11,444 nucleotides of DNA from UBA3871 sp002392265 (lineage in GTDB: Bacteria > Bacillota > Clostridia > Peptostreptococcales > Anaerovoracaceae): positions 1 through 11,444 of the forward strand of contig CAMOGS010000065.1 in NCBI GenBank assembly GCA_946614255.1, read 5' to 3'. The notes under the pieces were generated by a model. That model was not told the origin of the DNA, made no database searches, and saw nothing but the letters and a program-made list of their open reading frames with translations. Of this stretch, positions 7,775 through 11,444 are shown piece by piece. Numbering within the stretch: the first letter of the stretch is position 1; each line of letters opens with the position of its first letter. Made by a program: the position numbers and the translations under genes.

Positions 7775-8505
7775 TTTTCTTCAAGGAAAAGCGAGCTTGG
7801 CCTATTGATGACCATCATGTTGTAGTGCCTTACCTGGCGCAGGTCTTCCTTGCCGAGCTTTACGACCTCCATAAATCTGTCGTTCTCTTCGAGAATTTCC
7901 TTGGAGATAATGGTCTTGATGCTGATAGGCGCAAAGAAAGGATTTGTGCCGAGGCCCGAGACGATGCCCACCGCCTGCGAGTTCGCATGCATAGGGTTCA
8001 TCATGCAAATATACATCTTTTCGGATGGATTGACCTGATTGGTCAAAATGAAATGTGTTATGACATCATAAGGATAAACCTTGCCGGTAAAGAGATGCTG
8101 GCACTTTTCGGGATCGTCGAATGATGTCAGGCCGTTATAGACGATTACGTCCAGATAGTTCTGATTATCGTCCTTTTGATAGAACTTCATCAGCGACTTT
8201 ACGATCTTTCTGGTGCGACCGTCAAAATAATACATATACGCAAAAGGCTTATTGAAATAAATGTTTTCCGGAAGCTTTGCCGGTTTAACATTCGGCGACT
8301 GGTAATCTACCAGCATGGAGATTTCGATTTCCAGAGCATCTGCGATTTCCTGAAGTGTTTCGATATCGATGCTGATGGCACCGTTTTCGTATTTGGAAAT
8401 TGTGGCCTTGCTCTTGTTGATCTTTTGCGAGAACTGTTCGATCGTCAAGCCATTGCGTTTGCGATGCTTTTTGATCTGCTTGCCCACATATTCGGAAATA
8501 GTCAT
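7771..8505 (-). CDS. XRE-family HTH transcriptional regulator with unrecognised C-terminal domain
   Basis: A 244-residue cytoplasmic DNA-binding protein. Residues 5-66 are a standard Cro/C1-type helix-turn-helix (GLTIEQFSQKINKSKATISKYENG, with recognition helix near 33-41, and the following LQEIADALEIEISML helix). Residues 70-244 form a domain I do not recognise; it is not an ImmA-type peptidase, cupin or membrane segment by eye, and has features such as PYDVITHFILTNQ, YICMMNPMHANSQ and FFAPISIKTIISKEIL. That size suggests a sensor or oligomerisation domain. The ATG at 8505 has AGAGG (8516-8520) 10 bases upstream. It is divergent from the CoA-transferase gene and shares a 269-bp control region with it, so it probably controls that gene and itself. 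The ligand could be an acyl-CoA or short-chain acid, but this is a guess from context only. Confidence 0.88.
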   Translation of the reverse strand: MTISEYVGKQIKKHRKRNGLTIEQFSQKINKSKATISKYENGAISIDIETLQEIADALEIEISMLVDYQSPNVKPAKLPENIYFNKPFAYMYYFDGRTRKIVKSLMKFYQKDDNQNYLDVIVYNGLTSFDDPEKCQHLFTGKVYPYDVITHFILTNQVNPSEKMYICMMNPMHANSQAVGIVSGLGTNPFFAPISIKTIISKEILEENDRFMEVVKLGKEDLRQVRHYNMMVINRPSSLFLEEK

Positions 8506-8570
8506 AATTTCAATACCTCTACATACCTGATTTATAAAGCGAATTCTTGTGCTTTTTTACATACAAATTT

Positions 8571-8599
8571 ATTTTAATGGAAAACAGATAAATTTGCAA
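8571..8599 (-). promoter_or_regulatory. Promoter of the XRE regulator gene
   Basis: On the minus strand, TTGCAA (8594-8599) and TAAAAT (plus ATTTTA, 8571-8576) are 17 bases apart. The predicted start is near 8564, giving a leader of about 58 nt. Confidence 0.5.
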
Positions 8600-8605
8600 G
8601 CAAAA

Positions 8606-8621
8606 GTTTCGCAGCAGGAAA
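8606..8621. promoter_or_regulatory. Candidate operator dyad, site B (regulator / CoA-transferase)
   Basis: GTTTCGCAGCAGGAAA has the TTTC-N7-GAAA frame of sites A and C, with a partly degenerate right arm. It starts 6 bases upstream of the regulator's -35 box, which would suit autoregulation, and lies 58 bases upstream of the CoA-transferase -35. A further GGCGAAAA half-site is at 8655-8662. Confidence 0.35.
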
Positions 8622-8679
8622 AAGATATGGCAAATTATTCCTCAGGGGCAACAAGGCGAAAAACGACGAAAACAAGTAT

Positions 8680-8708
8680 TTGACAATGGTTGATGCTTAG
8701 GGTATGAT
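8680..8708 (+). promoter_or_regulatory. Promoter of the CoA-transferase gene
   Basis: TTGACA (8680-8685, a perfect consensus) and TATGAT (8703-8708, five of six) are 17 bases apart, the best promoter match in the window. The predicted start is near 8715. The -10 box sits inside the small palindrome GTATGATAC (8702-8710). Confidence 0.75.
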
Positions 8709-8738
8709 ACTATTGGCAAAGATGTTAAATAATAAACA

Positions 8739-8761
8739 AACAATCTTATAAATCTATTGTT
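8739..8761 (+). promoter_or_regulatory. Inverted repeat beside the CoA-transferase ribosome site
   Basis: AACAAT (8739-8744) and ATTGTT (8756-8761) are separated by 11 bases, and the right arm abuts the ribosome site AAGGAG (8762-8767). The RNA hairpin would be weak. Its placement resembles the AAATCAAT/ATTGATTT pair before nifJ copy 2. Confidence 0.3.
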
Positions 8762-8774
8762 AAGGAGAAAGAAA

Positions 8775-10124
8775 ATGGATTACAGAGCAGAATACAAAAG
8801 TAAGTTACGTACACCTGCCGAAGCAGCCAAAGTCGTAAAGAGCGGCGATTGGGTTGACTTCGCTGTATCGCTGGGCTTCCCTACACTTGTGGACAAAGCC
8901 CTTGCAGAGCGCAAGGACGAACTTACAGACGTTAAAATCAGAAGCTATCTGGTACTTCAGCCTGTACAGTGCGTGGAATGTGACCCTCAGAGAGAGCACT
9001 TTACCTACAATAGCTGGCATTGCTCGGGATACGAGAGAAAACTCTGCGACAAGGGACTTTGTAACTACATCCCTATGGTTTACAGAAACGTAGCTTCCTA
9101 CTACAGAAAGTACCTTGAGGTTAATGTGGCTGTAATGGCAGTGCCTCCAATGGACGAGCACGGCTGCTTCAGCTTTTCCATCAATGCCGCAACAGCAAGA
9201 GCTACTATGGATTGTGCTCTAAAGAGCGGCGGTAAGATTATCCTCGAAATCAACGAAAATCTGCCACCTGTTCGTGGCGGCCAGGAAGATTACATTCACA
9301 TTTCCGAGGTTGACATGATCGTTGAGGGACCTCACGATCCGCTTCCGGAGCTTCCTACTCCTCCTGCTACAGAAATCGACGAAAAGATTGCAAAGTATGT
9401 AGTAGACAACATGGTTGACGGTTCTGTTATCCAGCTCGGTATCGGCGGTATGCCAAACGCTGTGGGCCAGATGATTGCAAAGTCAGACTTAAAGGATCTC
9501 GGTATCCACACTGAGCTCCTCGTTGACGCGTATCTTGATATGTACAAGGCCGGCAAGATTACAAACCGCCGCAAGACTATCGACAAGGGCAAGGGTGTAT
9601 TCGGCTTCGCACTCGGTGCACAGTCACTCTATGATTGGTGCCGTGACAACCCTTCACTGGTAACATACCCTATCGAGTACGTTAACCACCCTGAAACAAT
9701 CAAGAAACTCGACAACTTCGTATCCATCAACAACTGTATTGCAGTTGACCTTTATGGACAGATTTGCGCAGAGAGTGCAGGAACCAGACATATCAGCGGC
9801 ACAGGCGGTCAGCTCGACTTCCTCACAGGCGCATACGAAGGAAACAACGGTAAGGCATTTATCTGCATGACTTCATCGTTCACGGACAAAGAGGGCAACC
9901 TCAAGTCCAGAATCTACCCTACATTCTCCGGCGGAGACATTGTAACCGACCCACGTAGCCAGGGCTTCTATCTGGTAACAGAGTACGGTATCGCAAACCT
10001 CGCAGGCAGAACTACATGGGAAAAGGCAGAAATGCTCATTAGCCTTGCTAATCCTATCCACAGAGACGAACTCATCGCTGCTGCCGAAAAGCAGAAGATC
10101 TGGAGAAAGTCCAACAAGAGATAG
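8775..10124 (+). CDS. Acyl-CoA:acetate CoA-transferase (butyryl-CoA / 4-hydroxybutyrate CoA-transferase family)
   Basis: A 449-residue cytoplasmic enzyme of the acetyl-CoA hydrolase/transferase family, which moves CoA from an acyl-CoA to acetate (or the reverse) through a glutamyl-CoA intermediate. Visible: HFTYNSWHCSG (75-85) and AYLDMYKAG (252-260), which correspond to the conserved blocks of gut butyryl-CoA:acetate CoA-transferases (HFTWNSWHMSG and AFVDIAKAG); GIGGMPNAV (222-230); the probable catalytic Glu247 in IHTEL; GTGGQLDF (342-349); and the C-terminal VTEYGIANLAGRTTW. Length is normal. The ATG at 8775 has AAGGAG (8762-8767) 7 bases upstream; an in-frame TTG at 8757 lies before that ribosome site and is rejected. 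It is monocistronic, with its own promoter and terminator, next to a divergent XRE regulator. Candidate acyl groups are butyryl, 4-hydroxybutyryl, propionyl or branched-chain acyl; the vor-type operon downstream makes the last worth considering. Family confidence is high, substrate low. Confidence 0.92.
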   Translation: MDYRAEYKSKLRTPAEAAKVVKSGDWVDFAVSLGFPTLVDKALAERKDELTDVKIRSYLVLQPVQCVECDPQREHFTYNSWHCSGYERKLCDKGLCNYIPMVYRNVASYYRKYLEVNVAVMAVPPMDEHGCFSFSINAATARATMDCALKSGGKIILEINENLPPVRGGQEDYIHISEVDMIVEGPHDPLPELPTPPATEIDEKIAKYVVDNMVDGSVIQLGIGGMPNAVGQMIAKSDLKDLGIHTELLVDAYLDMYKAGKITNRRKTIDKGKGVFGFALGAQSLYDWCRDNPSLVTYPIEYVNHPETIKKLDNFVSINNCIAVDLYGQICAESAGTRHISGTGGQLDFLTGAYEGNNGKAFICMTSSFTDKEGNLKSRIYPTFSGGDIVTDPRSQGFYLVTEYGIANLAGRTTWEKAEMLISLANPIHRDELIAAAEKQKIWRKSNKR

Positions 10125-10148
10125 TCTACAAACGGTAGAAAACAGACA

Positions 10149-10192
10149 CGGACTTTGGTACGTTATTGTGCCAAAGTCCGATTTGCTTTTTT
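10149..10192 (+). terminator. Rho-independent terminator of the CoA-transferase gene
   Basis: CGGACTTTGG (10149-10158) pairs perfectly with CCAAAGTCCG (10171-10180). The stem extends inward by TAC/GTG (one G-U pair) to a 6-nt loop. A six-T run follows at 10187-10192. It begins 24 bases after the stop codon. Confidence 0.9.
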
Positions 10193-10325
10193 GGAGTAAC
10201 TAGTTTGCTGAATATTTTAAAGTAAAAAATAATTAAAAAAAATTTTTTGTGGACGGTCACTTTTTTGAATGGCGAAAACGTTGAAAAATCAAGGGGTAGA
10301 GAGGTGAATATCACATAACGCAAAA

Positions 10326-10341
10326 GTTTCTCACTGCGAAA
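10326..10341. promoter_or_regulatory. Candidate operator dyad, site C (vor-type operon)
   Basis: GTTTCTCACTGCGAAA has the same TTTC-N7-GAAA frame as sites A and B and shares the upstream CAAAA (10321-10325) with site B. It lies 121 bases before the vor -35 box, farther than at the other two genes, so direct control of this promoter is less certain. Confidence 0.3.
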
Positions 10342-10408
10342 AAAACGAACAAAAAAAAGACATTTTTTTCTTTTTAAAATGATGTTAAACGTAAAGCCTA
10401 AAAAAATT

Positions 10409-10437
10409 CATTTTAACGAAAATTCAAAGTTAAAATG
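10409..10437. promoter_or_regulatory. Inverted repeat upstream of the vor-type operon promoter
   Basis: CATTTTAAC (10409-10417) and GTTAAAATG (10429-10437) are perfect 9-bp arms separated by 11 bases. The repeat ends 25 bases before the -35 box, a place where an activator or repressor could bind. No known operator is matched with confidence. Confidence 0.4.
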
Positions 10438-10462
10438 TTTCCTTTTGTGAGAATTCGCGTTG

Positions 10463-10491
10463 TTGACTTTACGGTGTTTGCACAATAAAAT
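10463..10491 (+). promoter_or_regulatory. Promoter of the vor-type operon
   Basis: TTGACT (10463-10468) and TAAAAT (10486-10491) are 17 bases apart, giving a predicted start near 10498 and a leader of about 72 nt. The same box pair (TTGACT, 17, TAAAAT) is predicted for the SNF gene. Confidence 0.65.
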
Positions 10492-10554
10492 ATATGGGTA
10501 AGATAGATAAGTTATATTCACTTTCAAAGACAGTTATTCTTGAAAAGTTAAGAA

Positions 10555-10564
10555 AAGGATGTGA
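10555..10564 (+). promoter_or_regulatory. Ribosome site that decides a TTG start
   Basis: AAGGATGTGA matches the full anti-Shine-Dalgarno complement AAGGAGGTGA at nine of ten positions and ends 5 bases before TTG 10570. The GTG at 10561 lies inside this element, so it cannot be the start with this ribosome site. Confidence 0.7.
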
Positions 10565-10569
10565 CGACA

Positions 10570-10785
10570 TTGGCTAAAGGTAAATTAGTTTTTCGTGCAG
10601 ACAGATGTAAGGGTTGCGAACTTTGCGCATCTGCTTGCCCAAAGAAGTTGCTTGCATTGGATGAGGTAAACGTTAACAAAAAGGGTTACCATCCAATCAC
10701 AATCACAAACCCGGATGAATGCGTAGGCTGCGGTAGCTGTGCTATCATGTGCCCGGACGGCATCATCAATGTTTACACAGAGTAG
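10570..10785 (+). CDS. 2-oxoacid:ferredoxin oxidoreductase, small 2x[4Fe-4S] ferredoxin (delta) subunit
   Basis: A 71-residue dicluster ferredoxin-like subunit that passes electrons from the catalytic core of a multi-subunit 2-oxoacid oxidoreductase to soluble ferredoxin. Two complete CxxCxxCxxxCP motifs are present (C13, C16, C19, C23 and C51, C54, C57, C61). I place the start at TTG 10570 because the ribosome site spans 10555-10564 and because the protein then begins MAKGKLVF, as is typical of this subunit; starting at GTG 10561 would add only three residues. Its stop codon overlaps the AGGAGG (10784-10789) of the next gene, so the two are translated as one operon. The neighbouring VorB-type alpha subunit indicates that this is an oxidoreductase subunit, not a free ferredoxin. 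Confidence 0.9.
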   Translation: MAKGKLVFRADRCKGCELCASACPKKLLALDEVNVNKKGYHPITITNPDECVGCGSCAIMCPDGIINVYTE

Positions 10786-10796
10786 GAGGAAACGAC

Positions 10797-11444
10797 ATGG
10801 CAGAAAAAAAATTAATGAAGGGTAACGAAGCCTTCGCTACAGCTGCAATGAATGCAGGATGTCGCTACTACTTTGGATACCCTATTACACCACAGAACGA
10901 AGTTCCTGAATTTATGTCCAGAGAACTTAAAAAGGCAGGCGGTGCTTTCATTCAGGCTGAATCTGAATTAGCATCCGTTAATATGGCTTACGGCGCAGCA
11001 GCTGCAGGCGGAAGAGTAATGATCTCCTCCTCCTCCCCTGGTATCGCTCTGATGCAGGAAGGCTTTGCACTTCTCGCTTCCATTCAGGTACCTGTTGTTG
11101 CTATCAACGTAATGAGAGGCGGCCCTGGTATCGGTTCAATTCAGCCTTCACAGGCAGACTATTTCCAGGTAACCAGAGGCGGCGGTAACGGTGACTACCA
11201 TGTTATCGTTTACGCTCCATGCTCGATTCAGGAAGCTTGCGACATGATCTACAAGGCATTCGACGTTGCAGAAGAATATCGCAATCCTGTTATCATCGCA
11301 GCAGACGGTATGCTCGGCCAGATGATGGAACCTGTAGTTCTGCCACCTGCAAAGGAACCTGTAGCAGAAGCAGATATTCCAAAGGTAAAGCCTTGGGCTC
11401 TTACAGGGCACAAGAACAAGAGAGAAAGAAATGCCATCAACTCA
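10797..11444 (+). CDS. vorB: 2-oxoacid:ferredoxin oxidoreductase alpha subunit, VorB type, N-terminal part
   Basis: The first 216 codons of a gene that continues past the window, so no stop is seen. This subunit carries the 2-oxoacid-binding domain, equivalent to domain I of PFOR. Visible are GNEAFATAAMNAGCRYYFGY then PITPQNE (residues 9-35, T31 equivalent to T31 of PFOR), ESELAS (55-60), and MRGGPGIGSIQPSQADYFQ (106-124) followed by TRGGGNGDYH. That last stretch is what I associate with VorB, the 3-methyl-2-oxobutanoate (branched-chain) enzyme; a 2-oxoglutarate (KorA) or other specificity is possible. The ATG at 10797 is 7 bases after AGGAGG and 11 bases after the preceding stop. The beta (TPP-binding) and gamma subunits are expected next, outside the window. 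With branched-chain 2-oxoacids it would give isobutyryl-, isovaleryl- or 2-methylbutyryl-CoA plus reduced ferredoxin. Confidence 0.85.
   Translation, partial: MAEKKLMKGNEAFATAAMNAGCRYYFGYPITPQNEVPEFMSRELKKAGGAFIQAESELASVNMAYGAAAAGGRVMISSSSPGIALMQEGFALLASIQVPVVAINVMRGGPGIGSIQPSQADYFQVTRGGGNGDYHVIVYAPCSIQEACDMIYKAFDVAEEYRNPVIIAADGMLGQMMEPVVLPPAKEPVAEADIPKVKPWALTGHKNKRERNAINS

Larger units (their letters stand above)
10125..10569. other. Intergenic region between the CoA-transferase gene and the vor-type operon
   Basis: This 445-bp gap is gene-free. It starts with the CoA-transferase terminator and ends with the vor promoter and leader. Between them it is very AT-rich with phased A/T tracts, including eight A followed by six T (10235-10248), an A8 run (10351-10358) and a T7 run (10363-10369). 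It also contains a GGCGAAAA half-site (10271-10278), dyad site C and a CATTTTAAC/GTTAAAATG inverted repeat. Confidence 0.7.

Noticed and set aside
8176..8577. A 133-codon plus-strand open frame antisense to the XRE regulator gene
   Set aside because: The opposite strand encodes a recognisable HTH with a ribosome site; this frame has neither homology nor a ribosome site.
8757..8774. TTG as an upstream start for the CoA-transferase
   Set aside because: The six extra codons overlap the ribosome site AAGGAG itself; ATG 8775 has the correct spacing and gives the family's normal N-terminus (MDYRAEYKSKL).
3851..10257. The 8-mer TGGACGGT shared by two intergenic regions (3851-3858 and 10250-10257)
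   Set aside because: An 8-base match without further flanking similarity, absent from the third control region, is too little to call a site.
10126..10323. A 65-codon minus-strand open frame after the CoA-transferase gene
   Set aside because: It includes the terminator hairpin and A/T tracts, and its composition is that of non-coding DNA.

Overview
The window looks like chromosomal DNA of an anaerobic, low-to-medium GC Firmicute, most likely a clostridial-type gut or rumen fermenter. The evidence is strong AGGAGG-type ribosome sites, several ferredoxin-linked 2-oxoacid oxidoreductases, a butyrate-type CoA-transferase and a bacterial SNF-family sodium symporter. The genus cannot be fixed from the sequence alone.

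Layout from left to right: (1) 1-2130 (+) is the C-terminal 60% of a pyruvate:ferredoxin oxidoreductase (PFOR, nifJ copy 1), cut by the window edge. (2) 2131-2303 is a convergent gap with two hairpin terminators, one for each strand. (3) 2304-3710 (-) is a complete SNF-family sodium-coupled amino-acid transporter. (4) 3711-4152 is a divergent control region with a good promoter for each neighbour. (5) 4153-7668 (+) is a complete second PFOR (nifJ copy 2, 1171 aa), clearly diverged from copy 1. (6) 7669-7770 holds a bidirectional-looking terminator. (7) 7771-8505 (-) is an XRE-type regulator with an unrecognised C-terminal domain. (8) 8506-8774 is a divergent promoter region. (9) 8775-10124 (+) is an acyl-CoA:acetate CoA-transferase of the butyryl-CoA/4-hydroxybutyrate family, followed by a strong terminator. 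(10) 10125-10569 is an AT-rich gap with A-tracts and a promoter. (11) 10570-11444 (+) is the start of a multi-subunit 2-oxoacid:ferredoxin oxidoreductase operon of the VorB type: a small two-cluster ferredoxin subunit, then the alpha subunit, which runs off the window.

Taken together the genes outline energy metabolism from pyruvate and amino acids. A sodium symporter could bring in amino acids. Transaminated 2-oxoacids and pyruvate would be oxidised to acyl-CoA and reduced ferredoxin by the Vor-type enzyme and the PFORs. The CoA-transferase would exchange acyl-CoA with acetate, releasing a short-chain acid. Every gene here appears to have its own promoter, so this is a metabolic neighbourhood and not one operon.

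I see no phage, insertion sequence, CRISPR, tRNA or rRNA, and no clear new defence or biosynthetic system. The most interesting non-coding signal is a GTTTCGC-N3-GCGAAA-like dyad found once in each of the three larger promoter regions. It could be a shared operator, with the XRE protein as the obvious but unproven candidate ligand.
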